A stretch of 64,000 nt of DNA from Candidatus Viadribacter manganicus (GTDB lineage Bacteria; Pseudomonadota; Alphaproteobacteria; Caulobacterales; Aquidulcibacteraceae), in contig NZ_CP013244.1 of NCBI RefSeq assembly GCF_001679665.1, positions 2,364,980 through 2,428,979 on the forward strand, read 5' to 3'. Under the pieces are notes generated by a model, which was given only the letters and a program-made list of their open reading frames with translations, did not search any database and had not been told where the DNA came from. Below, in pieces: positions 34,840 through 45,164 of this stretch. The stretch's first letter is position 1. Each line of letters opens with the position of its first letter. A program made the translations under genes and the position numbers.

Positions 34840-35160
34840 CTAGTGCTGGCTCTTCGGCAGACGCACGATGAGGCCATCAAGGTCCGCTGAAACCTTGATC
34901 TGGCAGGAGAGGCGGGAGTTGTCCTCAACGTCGTTGGCGAAGTCGAGCATGGATTGCTCCATCGAGTTTTGCGCTCCGGTTTTCGCCAGCCACTCGGGAT
35001 CGACATAAACGTGGCACGTCGCGCACGCGCAGGCGCCGCCACAATCGGCGTCGATACCTGGCACCGCGTGCTTCACAGCCGCTTCCATGACGGTCTGGCC
35101 AACTGGCGCGTCAACGACGTGTTCTTTGCCGTTGTGCTCGATGTAAGTGATCTTCGGCAT
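34840..35160 (-). CDS. 2Fe-2S ferredoxin, adrenodoxin type
   Basis: A 106-residue electron carrier. Ligands are seen in [11 protein letters not shown] and the fourth Cys in LSCQI. The family Asp/Glu-rich interaction helix ([10 protein letters not shown]) is present. It most likely accepts electrons from the FAD-dependent reductase encoded 8 bases upstream. Such pairs usually serve a cytochrome P450 or a ring hydroxylase, but none is in the window. Confidence 0.94.
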   Translation of the reverse strand: MPKITYIEHNGKEHVVDAPVGQTVMEAAVKHAVPGIDADCGGACACATCHVYVDPEWLAKTGAQNSMEQSMLDFANDVEDNSRLSCQIKVSADLDGLIVRLPKSQH

Positions 35161-35168
35161 TTCAATCC

Positions 35169-36410
35169 TCAGCGCGCGCTCGCGACCAATTCCTTCATTG
35201 GCCGCGACATATCCTCAATAACATCCGGCGGCAGTGTGCGATTGGTCTGGATCAACATTTTTGCGCCCAGATACTCTGCCGGCCGGTTCACCGCATCTAC
35301 GGCGATCAGCTTTTCGCCCTTGTAGTAGAACGCCGCGAAGGCGCGGTCAGCCATGACGCCACGGAATACGACGTGGTCGTAACCTTGGAAAAGTCCGGCG
35401 ATTTGTAGCTTGAGATCGTACTGGTCGGACCAGAACCACGGGGCTTCTTCCGTGTGCTCTTTTCCGCCCGTCAGCGTAGCGGCGACGATCTTCGCGCCCT
35501 CAACCGCGTTGTGGACGCTTTCGAGCCGTGCCACGCGGGCATCGAAGTGCGTCATGGGTCGCGCTGCGCAATCGCCGATCGCGAAAACGTTGGGGTCCGA
35601 TGTCCGGCAGAAGCGGTCGGTTACGATGCCGTTGTTGACGGTCAGGCCGCATTGCTCGGCGAGCGCCACGTCCGGCGTCACGCCAATGCCGGCAATCACC
35701 AGGTTCGCGGGCAACTCAGCGCCATCCGTGAGTGCGACACCCGTGACCGAGTCTTGACCCTTGATCAGTGCCGGCTGGCCGCCAAGGACGAAGCGCACGC
35801 CTTGGCGCGTGTGTTCATCGAGGAAAAAGCCTGCGACTTCCGGACTGGTTACGCGCGCAAGCGGCCGCACGGCTGTTTCGATGACCGTGACATCCAGCCC
35901 GCATTGCCGCGCTACGGCCGCAACTTCGAGGCCGATATAGCCTGCGCCAATGACGACAAGCTTAGCGCCGGCCGTGAAGCGCGCGCGTACGCGATCCACA
36001 TCGGCGGCAGTGCGAAACAGGAAAACACCATCAAGGTCGGCGCCGACCAGCGGCAGTTTTCGCGGCTTTGCTCCGGTCGCCAAAATTAGCGCGTCGTACG
36101 GCAGTTCGCGTCCGCCCTCGACGCGCACTTTGCGGTTGGCGCGGTCGATCCAGACGGCGCGCGTCTTCGTCAGCAATGCAATGCGTTCTTCGGCGTACAT
36201 GCTCGCTGGGCGCAGCATCAGCCGGTCAATGTCGATGTCGCCTTTGAGATAGGCTTTGGAGAGCGGCGGGCGTTGGTAGGGCGCGACCGGCTCTTCACCG
36301 ATCAGCGTGATTTCGCCCTCGAACCCGCCCTGGCGCAGACGTTGCGCCGCCTCGCCGCCGGCTTGGCCGGCGCCGATGATGATGACGCGTCTGATTTCAC
36401 CCGTACTCAC
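35169..36410 (-). CDS. FAD-dependent ferredoxin reductase (rhodocoxin/putidaredoxin reductase type)
   Basis: A 413-residue flavoprotein. FAD motif [12 protein letters not shown] at residues about 10-22, [11 protein letters not shown], the NAD motif [13 protein letters not shown] and the second FAD motif FAIGDCA are in order. The C-terminal domain ends in the usual alpha-beta cap. It transfers electrons from NADH to a 2Fe-2S ferredoxin, here most likely the one encoded next to it. It begins the minus-strand unit reductase-ferredoxin-methyltransferase. It is divergent from tsaE. Confidence 0.93.
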   Translation of the reverse strand: MSTGEIRRVIIIGAGQAGGEAAQRLRQGGFEGEITLIGEEPVAPYQRPPLSKAYLKGDIDIDRLMLRPASMYAEERIALLTKTRAVWIDRANRKVRVEGGRELPYDALILATGAKPRKLPLVGADLDGVFLFRTAADVDRVRARFTAGAKLVVIGAGYIGLEVAAVARQCGLDVTVIETAVRPLARVTSPEVAGFFLDEHTRQGVRFVLGGQPALIKGQDSVTGVALTDGAELPANLVIAGIGVTPDVALAEQCGLTVNNGIVTDRFCRTSDPNVFAIGDCAARPMTHFDARVARLESVHNAVEGAKIVAATLTGGKEHTEEAPWFWSDQYDLKLQIAGLFQGYDHVVFRGVMADRAFAAFYYKGEKLIAVDAVNRPAEYLGAKMLIQTNRTLPPDVIEDMSRPMKELVASAR

Positions 36411-36493
36411 AGCGGCTTAGTGTTTGGAGCCTCTGCGGCTCACGCGCAAGCCGCCCTTGATGCCGCGCTGCCCGAAGGGCAGCATCCGCGCCC

Positions 36494-36964
36494 GTGAGCA
36501 CCCAAACCGCCTCTGATTCGCGTGTCATTGCGCTGCCGGACGCAGCGGCCACGCACGGCCTTGGCCGGCGGTTGGGTGATCGGATTGGCCCCGGAGATGT
36601 CATCTGCCTTAGCGGCAATCTGGGGGCGGGCAAGACGACGCTGGCGCGTGGCGCGATCGAGGCCTGGATGGGGCGCCCTGAGGAGGCTCCGAGCCCCACT
36701 TATACCCTGGTGCAGACTTACGATGGCGCGCGAGGCGAACTCTGGCATGTCGACCTCTACAGGCTGAAGCAACCGGATGATGCTTGGGAGCTTGGTCTGG
36801 AGGACGCATTTGCCAGTGCGGCGTGTTTGATCGAATGGCCGGAGCGCCTTGGCGGTCAGCTGCCGCGGGATCGTCTCGATGTGGAATTGAAGCCGGAAGG
36901 CGAGGGCCGCTCAGCGTCGCTCACCGCCTACGGCGCATGGAGAGCAAAGCTTGGATCGATCTGA
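36494..36964 (+). CDS. tsaE: tRNA threonylcarbamoyladenosine biosynthesis ATPase TsaE
   Basis: A 156-residue ATPase that works with TsaB and TsaD to make the t6A modification at position 37 of ANN-decoding tRNAs. Walker A is GNLGAGKTTLARG; SPTYTLVQTY and WHVDLYRL are family blocks. The start is GTG at 36494, with a GAAGGGCAG about 12 bases earlier. The stop overlaps the amgK start by 14 bases. It is the first gene of the five-gene tsaE-amgK-murU-addB-addA unit. Confidence 0.95.
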   Translation: MSTQTASDSRVIALPDAAATHGLGRRLGDRIGPGDVICLSGNLGAGKTTLARGAIEAWMGRPEEAPSPTYTLVQTYDGARGELWHVDLYRLKQPDDAWELGLEDAFASAACLIEWPERLGGQLPRDRLDVELKPEGEGRSASLTAYGAWRAKLGSI

Positions 36965-38039
36965 AGCGCTGTCGCGCCTGTTGCGCGAGACCGGCTTTGA
37001 CAAAGCCGAACGCACGCCTCTGGCTGGAGACGCGTCTACGCGCCGCTATGAGCGTTTGCGCGATGGTGATCGTCGCGCCATGCTGATGGATGCGCCGCCA
37101 AGCGCAGAGAGCAAGCCGTGCCCGCCGGGCGCGACCCCAGCTGAACGACGCACGATGGGGTGGAACGCGACCGCACGCTTGGCCGCCTCGCGGGTTGAGG
37201 CGTTTGTTGCCGTCGCCAATTACCTCGACAGCATCGGTCTTGCCCCGCCGAAGGTTTACGGCGCCGATTGTGAAGCCGGTTACGCCATCCTCGAAGATTT
37301 GGGCGACGATCTTTTCGCCAACGTTATTCCTCAAGGCACGGATGAAATCGCGCTGTATGAAGAGGCCGCTCGCGTCCTCGCGCACGTGCATCAGGCGCCG
37401 CCCGCTCCGACACGGCTCGAAGGCGTCGGCAATGCGTCTTGGCCGCTTCTGGATTATGATGCGCTCGCACTCGAAGTGAACGCCGATCTGTTCGTCGAAT
37501 GGTTGCCGCGCGCCGCTGATGTGCGCATCGACGATGCGGCGCGGGCGCGCTGGGAAAAGGTTCGCGATGGTCTGATCGTGAAAGCGCTTGGCTTTCCGCG
37601 TACGTTCACGATCCGCGACTATCATGCCGAAAATCTTCTCTGGCTGCCAAATCGCGATGGTCTGCAACGTGTCGGTTTGCTGGATTTCCAGGATGCCGTA
37701 CGCGGCTGGCGCGGCTGGGACTTCTCCATGCTGCTCCACGACGCGCGCCGCGATGTGAGTCCCGCCGCGCATGACGCCGCCGTGTGCGCTTATCTTGAAG
37801 CCACGGGCGGCAGTGAGGCTGAGTTCAAACGTGAACTCGCCGTACTGGGCGCCATCAACACAATGCGCATCCTCGGTATTTTCTCGCGTCTCACCTCGCG
37901 CGATAACAAGCCGCGCTATCTGGCGTTCATGCCGCGTATGTGGACGCATCTTGGCCGGACGCTTGAGCATCCTTCGCTTGCCGATGCGCGTGATTTTGTC
38001 GAAAGCGTCGCGCGTCCATACTTGGAGAAGGCAGCTTGA
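36951..38039 (+). CDS. amgK: Anomeric MurNAc/GlcNAc kinase AmgK
   Basis: A 362-residue aminoglycoside-phosphotransferase-fold kinase. The catalytic region reads RDYHAENLLWL and LLDFQDAVRGWRGWDFSML, and the nucleotide region AILEDLGDDLF. AmgK phosphorylates MurNAc at C1 in the MurU peptidoglycan-recycling route that bypasses de novo UDP-MurNAc synthesis. The assignment rests on the fold plus the adjacent MurU gene. The start is TTG at 36951, inside tsaE. Confidence 0.9.
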   Translation: MDRSEALSRLLRETGFDKAERTPLAGDASTRRYERLRDGDRRAMLMDAPPSAESKPCPPGATPAERRTMGWNATARLAASRVEAFVAVANYLDSIGLAPPKVYGADCEAGYAILEDLGDDLFANVIPQGTDEIALYEEAARVLAHVHQAPPAPTRLEGVGNASWPLLDYDALALEVNADLFVEWLPRAADVRIDDAARARWEKVRDGLIVKALGFPRTFTIRDYHAENLLWLPNRDGLQRVGLLDFQDAVRGWRGWDFSMLLHDARRDVSPAAHDAAVCAYLEATGGSEAEFKRELAVLGAINTMRILGIFSRLTSRDNKPRYLAFMPRMWTHLGRTLEHPSLADARDFVESVARPYLEKAA

Positions 38040-38758
38040 TTCCGCACACTGCCATGGTGCTCGCCGCGGGCCTCGGCACGCGCATGCGTCCGCTGACGAA
38101 CGATCGCCCGAAGGCGCTGGTGACAGTGAAGGGCAAGGCTCTCATCGATCACAATCTCGACCGGCTGGTGGCGGCCGGCGTCAAGCGCGCGGTCGTGAAC
38201 GTTCACGCCTTCGCGGATCTTCTCGAAGCACACGTCAAGCGCCGCACCGATATCGAGATCGTAATTTCGGACGAACGCGCTCAGCTGATGGAAACGGGCG
38301 GTGGTCTGCGCCAAGCGCGGCCTTTGCTCGGCGATGATCCGATCATCGTCTGCAACATCGATAGCGTCTGGGAGGAGTGGAACGGCTCGGCCATCGCGCG
38401 CCTCGCCTACAGCTACAATCCTGCCAAGAGCAGCACCAAGCTCATGCTCGCATCGTTGGATCAGTGCCTCGGCTTTGACGGCGCGGGCGACTTCTTCATG
38501 GACGACGGCGGCAAGCTCGCGTTCCGTGATGACGCGCCAAGCACGCCTTGGGCGTATATGGGCGTCTACATCACCGACCCGAAAGTCATCGACGCTGAGC
38601 CGCTTGAGCCATTTTCGATGACGCGCGTCTGGCGCAAGCTTGTTGCCGACGGGCGTTTGCACGGTGCGCCGTTAGGCGGCTTCTGGATGCACGTCGGCGA
38701 CCCTGAAGCGCGCGCCTTGGCCGAAGCACGATTGGCGGCCGCGGCGCCGGGCGCATGA
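38036..38758 (+). CDS. murU: MurNAc-alpha-1-phosphate uridylyltransferase MurU
   Basis: A 240-residue nucleotidyltransferase. The signature AMVLAAGLGTRMRPLT near residue 6, RPKALV, NVHAFADLL, ICNIDSVWEEW and the Asp in HVGDPEAR define the sugar-phosphate nucleotidyltransferase fold. It makes UDP-MurNAc from MurNAc-1-phosphate, completing the AmgK-MurU recycling path. The TTG at 38036 overlaps the amgK stop, and the gene ends in a four-base overlap with addB. Confidence 0.92.
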   Translation: MIPHTAMVLAAGLGTRMRPLTNDRPKALVTVKGKALIDHNLDRLVAAGVKRAVVNVHAFADLLEAHVKRRTDIEIVISDERAQLMETGGGLRQARPLLGDDPIIVCNIDSVWEEWNGSAIARLAYSYNPAKSSTKLMLASLDQCLGFDGAGDFFMDDGGKLAFRDDAPSTPWAYMGVYITDPKVIDAEPLEPFSMTRVWRKLVADGRLHGAPLGGFWMHVGDPEARALAEARLAAAAPGA

Positions 38759-41709
38759 GTTCGCTCTCGCTTGGGCTGCCCGAGCCTCTGTTCGGCGGCC
38801 CGGCCCCGCGCCTGCGCGCTATTCCTGCGTCCGAGCCATTTCTCGATCTTCTCGCGGAAGCGATGATCGCGGCGTTAAAGTGCGATGACGATCCGTTCGC
38901 GCTGGCTGATGCGTTGGTGCTGCTGCCCAACCGGCGTTCCGCGCGTGGCCTCATCGATGCTTTCGCACATCGCCTTGGCGGCGCGGCTCTACTGCCTACC
39001 ATCCGCCCGCTTGGTGACCCGCACGCCGACGACGATCCCGATATTTGGGGCGCGGATCCAATCAGCGCCGACATTTTGCCTCCGATCGACAAGATGCAGC
39101 GCCGGATGCAACTGGCGTCTCTCATTCGCCGCAGGTCGGTCGCGGAAAACGGCGTCGATGATCCATCGCGCGCCATCGCTTTGGCCGATGAGTTGGGAAA
39201 ACTTCTCGATAGCGCCGCCACTGTGGATCACGTCGATTGGAAGAAGCTTCCAAAGCTCGTCGATGAGATCGACCTCGCGCGACATTGGGAACGCTCGGCG
39301 GCCTTCCTCGACATCATCGCGAGTTTTTGGCCCGCGCACTTGAAAGAGCTCGGCGTCAGTGACCCGGCCGAGCACGGCGCGGCGCTCCGCCACGCGCTTG
39401 CCGCGCGTTGGAAAGCCGATCCGCCCAAGCGTCCAATCATCATCGCCGGCTCAACCGGTTCGCAGGCAACGACGCGCGAACTGATGAAGGTCGTCGCGCG
39501 CTTGCCGAAGGGTGTCGTTGTTCTCCCTGGTATTGATGTTGATCTCGACAACGATAGTTGGCGCTTGATTGGCGACCAGCACCCGCAACATGCGTTGAAG
39601 CATACGCTCGCGGCCCTCGGCGTTGAGCGCCATTTGGTGCCGATGCTTAAGTTCGAGAACGAACAAGGCCGCGCGCGGCGCGTCTTGATGCGCGAAGCAC
39701 TTGCACCAGCGGAAAAGACCGCAGACTGGCTGGCGCGTTTGAATGCCGCTGGCGGCGCAGAATTTGTGGAAGAGGGCGCCGGCGGTTTGCGTCTATTGGA
39801 GGCGGCAACTGAGGATGAAGAAGCCGCCGCCATTGCGCTGATGCTGCGCGAGGCGGTTGAAAGCAAATCCGGCAACGCCGCTGTTGTAACCCCTGATGCC
39901 GGTCTTGCGCGCCGCATCGAAGCCAAGCTCGCGCGTTGGGGAATTGAGCCAAGCGTTTCGCATGGCGCGCCGCTGCGTGAGACCGAAGCTGGGCGGCTTG
40001 TAGCGCTTTTGTGCGAACTCGCGTTCGATCCGGCAGAGCCCGTGGCCCTCGCGGCATTGTTGAAGCATCCGCGCGTTGTGACCGCGAGTGATGCCGGTGG
40101 CCTCACCATTCTCGAGCACAAGGGTCTGCGAGGCGCGCGGCGGCATGACGCGCTGATTGACCTGGCCACCTTGGGCGAACGGGACTCAGAAAAACCAGTG
40201 CAAGGTTGGTCGCGTGCGCGAAAGATCGTGGAAAGTGTTTCACTCGCGCTCAAACCGATCATCCTCTTGATGTCGCATCAAGAGGTGACGCTGGCTGAGT
40301 TCGCCGATGCGCTCAGTCAGTCCGCAGAAGCGCTGACGAAATACGATATTTGGCAAGGCCGCGATGGCGAAGCTGCGGCGCAACTTTTGCGTGAAGCTAA
40401 CCAATATGGCGCGGAGCTTGGCGCCATCGCGGCCTATGCCGCGCCACGCGTTCTGCTGCGTTTGATGGATGGCCGCGAAGTGCCACCGCTGCAATCCAGT
40501 GGCGAAGCACGCGTCGCCATTTGGGGGCTACTCGAAGCCCGTCTGCAGCGCCGCGATCTCATGATCCTTGCAGGATTGAATGAGGGCGTATGGCCCGCAC
40601 CGCCCGGTGAAGACCCGTTCTTGTCCCGAGCGATGCGCGATAAGCTGGGCCTGCCGTCTCTCGACGCACGCGTTGGACTTGCGGCGCACGACTTTGCGCA
40701 ACTCGCCAACTCGCCTCAGGTGGTGCTCACCCGTTCTCTGCGGCGCGAAGGCTCACCGACGCTCGCGTCGCGTTGGCTCTGGCGTTTGAAGACCCTTGTG
40801 CAAGGCGCGAAAGCAAAGCTTGCGTCCGCCGATCAGTACGCTGGCTTCGCCAAGCATGTCGACGCGCCGTCGGAAATAACGCCGGTAAAACCAGTCGATC
40901 CGAAGCCGCCCGCGGACAAACGCTTGAGGCAAATCAGCGTCACCCAAGTCGAGACGCTGATCCGCGACCCTTACGCTGTTTACGCGCGCCGAATTCTGAA
41001 GCTTGAGCACCTTGATCCGATTGGCGCGGAGGCAGGTCCGGCTGAACGTGGAACCGCAGTTCACCGCGCCATTGAGCGTTTTGGTGATGGGACCGATCCA
41101 AATCTCCTGTCGCAATTGCTCGAGGAAGAGTTGCGTTGGCACGGCATCGCTCCCGAGCGTCGGGCCGCTGATCGTGAGCGCCTTCTGACATCGATCAAAG
41201 CATTGATCGCTTGGTTCGCTGAGCGTAGTTCGCGCGGCGCGGTCATCTATCGCGAAAAGTACGGCAAGATGCCGGTGGATGGAGTGGATCTCACTGGCGT
41301 CGCCGATCGCATCGAAATCGGCGCAGATCACGTCGCGATCCTTGATTTCAAGACCGGTAAGCCGCCGACCGACGATCAGGTCAATAGCGGCCTCAGTCCA
41401 CAATTGTTGCTCGAATCCGCGATGCTGATGTCGGGGTTGATTAAGGATGTGCCGAAGGCGGCGCCCACAGAGTTGATCTACTGGCAATTCGGCGGCTCGA
41501 AGCCGGAGCCGCATTTTGTTGACGCAGAAGGTGGCCCTGTGCTTGCGGCGGAAAAGGCATTGACGTCTCTGCGCGGTTTGCTCGCGCGATACGCTGATCC
41601 GAACCAGGCGTTCTATTCAAAACCCCGCGTGCAGTTCCTTAAGCCATACGATGAGTATGACCTGCTCGCGCGGCGCAAGGAATGGGCGGACGAGGTGGGT
41701 GACCAATGA
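38755..41709 (+). CDS. addB: Double-strand break repair nuclease subunit AddB
   Basis: A 984-residue subunit of the AddAB helicase-nuclease (the alphaproteobacterial RecBCD equivalent), acting on DNA ends to load RecA. The N-terminal half has a degenerate helicase core (LPNRRSARGLIDAF). The C-terminal nuclease has HRAIERFG, DRIEIGADHVAILDFKTGK, giving the metal-binding Asp and catalytic Lys. The Fe-S cysteines of Bacillus AddB were not identified. It overlaps murU and addA by four bases each, so translation is coupled. Confidence 0.95.
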   Translation: MSSLSLGLPEPLFGGPAPRLRAIPASEPFLDLLAEAMIAALKCDDDPFALADALVLLPNRRSARGLIDAFAHRLGGAALLPTIRPLGDPHADDDPDIWGADPISADILPPIDKMQRRMQLASLIRRRSVAENGVDDPSRAIALADELGKLLDSAATVDHVDWKKLPKLVDEIDLARHWERSAAFLDIIASFWPAHLKELGVSDPAEHGAALRHALAARWKADPPKRPIIIAGSTGSQATTRELMKVVARLPKGVVVLPGIDVDLDNDSWRLIGDQHPQHALKHTLAALGVERHLVPMLKFENEQGRARRVLMREALAPAEKTADWLARLNAAGGAEFVEEGAGGLRLLEAATEDEEAAAIALMLREAVESKSGNAAVVTPDAGLARRIEAKLARWGIEPSVSHGAPLRETEAGRLVALLCELAFDPAEPVALAALLKHPRVVTASDAGGLTILEHKGLRGARRHDALIDLATLGERDSEKPVQGWSRARKIVESVSLALKPIILLMSHQEVTLAEFADALSQSAEALTKYDIWQGRDGEAAAQLLREANQYGAELGAIAAYAAPRVLLRLMDGREVPPLQSSGEARVAIWGLLEARLQRRDLMILAGLNEGVWPAPPGEDPFLSRAMRDKLGLPSLDARVGLAAHDFAQLANSPQVVLTRSLRREGSPTLASRWLWRLKTLVQGAKAKLASADQYAGFAKHVDAPSEITPVKPVDPKPPADKRLRQISVTQVETLIRDPYAVYARRILKLEHLDPIGAEAGPAERGTAVHRAIERFGDGTDPNLLSQLLEEELRWHGIAPERRAADRERLLTSIKALIAWFAERSSRGAVIYREKYGKMPVDGVDLTGVADRIEIGADHVAILDFKTGKPPTDDQVNSGLSPQLLLESAMLMSGLIKDVPKAAPTELIYWQFGGSKPEPHFVDAEGGPVLAAEKALTSLRGLLARYADPNQAFYSKPRVQFLKPYDEYDLLARRKEWADEVGDQ

Positions 41710-44700
41710 GCGCCGCACTCGATCCCGTCGCCGAAGCAACGAACGCGCAGGGTGAAGCTGCGCATCCGCACGTGTCGGTCTTCGTCACCGCCAATGCAGG
41801 CTCTGGCAAGACCAAAGTGCTGGTGGATCGCATCGCGCGGCTTCTGCTTGAAGGCTCGAAGCCGTCGGCGTTCCTCTGCATCACCTACACGAAGGCGGCC
41901 GCGGCCGAGATGCAGCGTCGTCTGTTTGAGCGTTTGGGCGGTTGGTGCGTTGCCGATGACGTCAGTCTTGCAGCCGAGTTGGAAAAACTTGGTGCTGGCG
42001 GGGTCGACCTTGCGCGCGCGCGCGCATTGTTCGCGCAGGCGCTCGAAACTCCTGGCGGATTGAAAATCCAGACCATCCACGCGTTCTGTGAACGTCTGCT
42101 CGCGCGTTTTCCATTGGAGGCTTACGTACCTCCTGGGTTTGACATCGCCGATGAAGCGCGTTCGTCGGCCTTGTTGGCCGATGCGCGCGCCAAAGCGGCG
42201 CTCTCTGACGGCGGCGAGCGCGAGGCCTTTCGCCGCTTCGCCAAGCGCTTGTACAGCGACCATTTGGAAGGCTTGCTAGATCGCCTTGCTTTGCGTCGCG
42301 CGGAGTTTCATCGCTTTGCGAAGAAATACCCTGGCGAACTCTTTGCTGCGTCAGCTCTGCGCCAACGACATGGCGTCACGCAGACGGCTGAGGACTATAC
42401 GCGCCGGTTTCTTTCACGTTGGCGCTGGGATGAGTTCCGTCGCTCCGCCGAGGCGCTGGCGACATCATCCACGCAAGATCAAAGCACAGCCACGCGACTT
42501 CGTGGCATTCTCGCGTGTATCGATGCCAAATCCGATGATACGGAGTTGCTGCGTGCGTGTTTTGCGGCGGCCTTCACCTCAGGTGGCGCCGTCTACAAAA
42601 AGCTCGTCACGGCGAAGTTTGGCGCGTCGCAGCCTTGGATCGAGCCGCAACTCAAAGACTTCTTCGATGCGTGTGAAATTGCGCGTGATGACTTGAACGC
42701 GATTGAGCGTGCCGAGGACGCCGTCGCGGCGCTCGCCCTCGCGCTCAAGCTTGATGAGGCTTATGGCGAGGGTAAGACGCGAGCGGGTGTGCTCGATTTC
42801 GATGACCTCATCGAACATGCGCAAAATCTTTTGCAGAGTTCAGAGGCCGCACCATGGGTGCTTTACAAGCTCGATGGCGGTTTAGATCACATTCTGATCG
42901 ATGAAGGGCAGGACACCAGCCCTGCCCAGTGGGATCTGATCACGCCGCTTCAGAACGAGTTCTTTGCCGGCGCCGGCGCGCGCGAACGCAATCGGACCGT
43001 GTTTTCAGTCGGTGATCCAAAGCAGAGCATCTACGCTTTTCAAGGCGCCGACCCGGAGCGTTTCCTCGGCGAAGCGCAAAATTTGTCGGCGCGCGTCCGT
43101 GCCGCTGAAAAGAAGTTCTCCGCTCCGGGCCTGCGCACGTCATTCCGTTCGTCGCCGGAGATTCTGGCCGTCGTTGACGAAGCGATGAAGAATAAACCGC
43201 TGATAGCGGGGCCCGGCGCACATGACAAAATCGTGCACCTCGCGGCGCGCGCTGCCGAGCCTGGTGCGGTTGAGGTGTGGCCGGTGACACCCAAGCCGAT
43301 TATCAGCGACGCGGCGCCGTGGGACGCGCCGCTCGATATGGAGCGCGAAAGCAGCGCTCATGTCGTGCTCGCGAAGGCTATCGCCAAGCGCATTAAGGCA
43401 ATGATTGAGGCGCGTGAGGCGGTGTGGGACAAAGGCGTGCGCCGGCCCATGCGCGCCGGCGATGTTTTGGCGCTGGTGCGTAAGCGCGGCGCCATGTTCC
43501 GTGAATTGATCAAAGCCTTTAAGCGCGAAAAACTTCCGGTCGCCGGCGCGGATCGCATGGTGCTCCGCGATGAACTTGCGGTGCAGGATTGCCTTACGCT
43601 TATGCAAGTGGCGCTCGATCCTGCGGATGAGCTCTCGCTGGCGTGCGTTCTCAAAGGTCCTTGGTGCAACCTCACGAGCGACGACGACGATATCTTCCCG
43701 CTCGCATATGATCGCGGCCACGATCGGTTGATTGATCGGCTTCTGGCGAGCGCGGACCCAAAGTACGCGCATGCTCAGGTCTTTGTTCAGGAACTTGTTG
43801 CGCGTCGCGGCGCTGATCCCTTTGCGTTCCTGAGCTGGGCGTTGGAGACGCCGCACAACGGCGCGCCCGGATGGGCGAGAATCTTCGCGCGTCTCGGGCC
43901 GGAGACGCGCGATCCGATTGAAGAACTGCTGCAACGTGCGCTGAAGCTGCCCCACCATGTCGCTCCGACGTTGCAGCGCTTTCTCTACGATATCGAACTC
44001 GACGCCGAGCAGGTGAAGCGCGAGCTCGAAGCAGAGACAGGCGCCATCCGGGTCATGACCGTGCACGGCGCCAAGGGTCTCGAGGCGCCAATCGTCATTT
44101 TGCCGGATTCGACCGGTGATGTCGGTGATGCGCCCGACAATGGCTTGCTGTTCGATGCTGAAGAGGGGCCCTTCGTCTCATTCAGCGCCAAGGGTGATGA
44201 CGCGCCATGCGCTGATGCGCGCGCCGCGCACAAAGAGCGGATGCTGGGTGAGCATTGGCGCTTGCTTTATGTCGCCATGACGCGCGCTCGCGATCGGCTG
44301 ATCGTGTGTGGCCCGCAATGGCGAAATGCCGAAGCGCCGGCTGTGAGCTGGCGCGCCGCTGTCGAGGAAGCGTTGGGGGCTCTAGGCGCAGAGAAGATCG
44401 ACACGCCGTTCGGCGAGGGGCTGCGGTTGGGACAAGTAAGCATCGTGGATGCGCAAAGCGCGATCGTGCAGGCTGAAACGGTGTTGCCTGCCTGGGCGCT
44501 GATGACCGCGCCGGGCGCACAGCGTGTTGAGATCGCCGCGCCGTCGCGGCTCCATCGTGTGGATCCGGCGCTTTTCTCGCCGCGCGGAGATGGTCAGAAG
44601 CGATTCCGTCGTGGCCGTCTCATCCACGGATTGCTGGAGCGCTTGCCCGAGATTTTGCCGTCGAACCGCGATGCGGCCGCGCGTGCGTGGCTGACGCGGC

Positions 44701-45095
44701 AGGGTGTCGAGGAAGCGGAGGCCGAGAGCTTCGCGCGCGAGGCTCTCACCGTCATCAATGATCCGCGCTTTGCCGCGGTCTTCTCATCCGCCAGTCGCGC
44801 CGAGGCGCCGATCATTGGCGAAGTGCGCGGCAAGGCTGTGCGAGGGGTCGTTGACCGCCTCGCCGTTGAACACGAACGCGTCATCGTGCTCGACTACAAA
44901 ACCGATCGCCCGTCACCAACCGATGCCGCAGCGGCGCCCGATTCTTACGTCATGCAGTTGGCGCTGTATCGCGAGGTTCTGCGCAAGATATTCCCAGCTA
45001 AGATCATCACTTGTGCGCTGCTGTGGACGGAAACGCCCCATCTGATGGAGCTGCCTGATAGCCGTCTGGATGATGTTTTCGCTACGTTCGCGTGA
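41706..45095 (+). CDS. addA: Double-strand break repair helicase-nuclease AddA
   Basis: An 1129-residue UvrD-like helicase and nuclease. Helicase motifs: Walker A ANAGSGKTKVLVDR, CITYTKAAAAEM, Walker B HILIDEGQDTSP, SVGDPKQSIYAF, MTVHGAKGLEAP, and YVAMTRARDRL. The C-terminal nuclease carries GRLIHGLLERL, VRGVVDRL and VLDYKTDRPS then QLALYREVL. It pairs with AddB. The ATG overlaps the addB stop. It is followed by trxA after 69 bases. Confidence 0.96.
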   Translation: MSAALDPVAEATNAQGEAAHPHVSVFVTANAGSGKTKVLVDRIARLLLEGSKPSAFLCITYTKAAAAEMQRRLFERLGGWCVADDVSLAAELEKLGAGGVDLARARALFAQALETPGGLKIQTIHAFCERLLARFPLEAYVPPGFDIADEARSSALLADARAKAALSDGGEREAFRRFAKRLYSDHLEGLLDRLALRRAEFHRFAKKYPGELFAASALRQRHGVTQTAEDYTRRFLSRWRWDEFRRSAEALATSSTQDQSTATRLRGILACIDAKSDDTELLRACFAAAFTSGGAVYKKLVTAKFGASQPWIEPQLKDFFDACEIARDDLNAIERAEDAVAALALALKLDEAYGEGKTRAGVLDFDDLIEHAQNLLQSSEAAPWVLYKLDGGLDHILIDEGQDTSPAQWDLITPLQNEFFAGAGARERNRTVFSVGDPKQSIYAFQGADPERFLGEAQNLSARVRAAEKKFSAPGLRTSFRSSPEILAVVDEAMKNKPLIAGPGAHDKIVHLAARAAEPGAVEVWPVTPKPIISDAAPWDAPLDMERESSAHVVLAKAIAKRIKAMIEAREAVWDKGVRRPMRAGDVLALVRKRGAMFRELIKAFKREKLPVAGADRMVLRDELAVQDCLTLMQVALDPADELSLACVLKGPWCNLTSDDDDIFPLAYDRGHDRLIDRLLASADPKYAHAQVFVQELVARRGADPFAFLSWALETPHNGAPGWARIFARLGPETRDPIEELLQRALKLPHHVAPTLQRFLYDIELDAEQVKRELEAETGAIRVMTVHGAKGLEAPIVILPDSTGDVGDAPDNGLLFDAEEGPFVSFSAKGDDAPCADARAAHKERMLGEHWRLLYVAMTRARDRLIVCGPQWRNAEAPAVSWRAAVEEALGALGAEKIDTPFGEGLRLGQVSIVDAQSAIVQAETVLPAWALMTAPGAQRVEIAAPSRLHRVDPALFSPRGDGQKRFRRGRLIHGLLERLPEILPSNRDAAARAWLTRQGVEEAEAESFAREALTVINDPRFAAVFSSASRAEAPIIGEVRGKAVRGVVDRLAVEHERVIVLDYKTDRPSPTDAAAAPDSYVMQLALYREVLRKIFPAKIITCALLWTETPHLMELPDSRLDDVFATFA

Positions 45096-45164
45096 GGTTG
45101 AATCCTTAACCGGCGCACCCTACATCGCTGGGACGATTTTCCCGCTTCCGAAGGAGCAAGTTTC

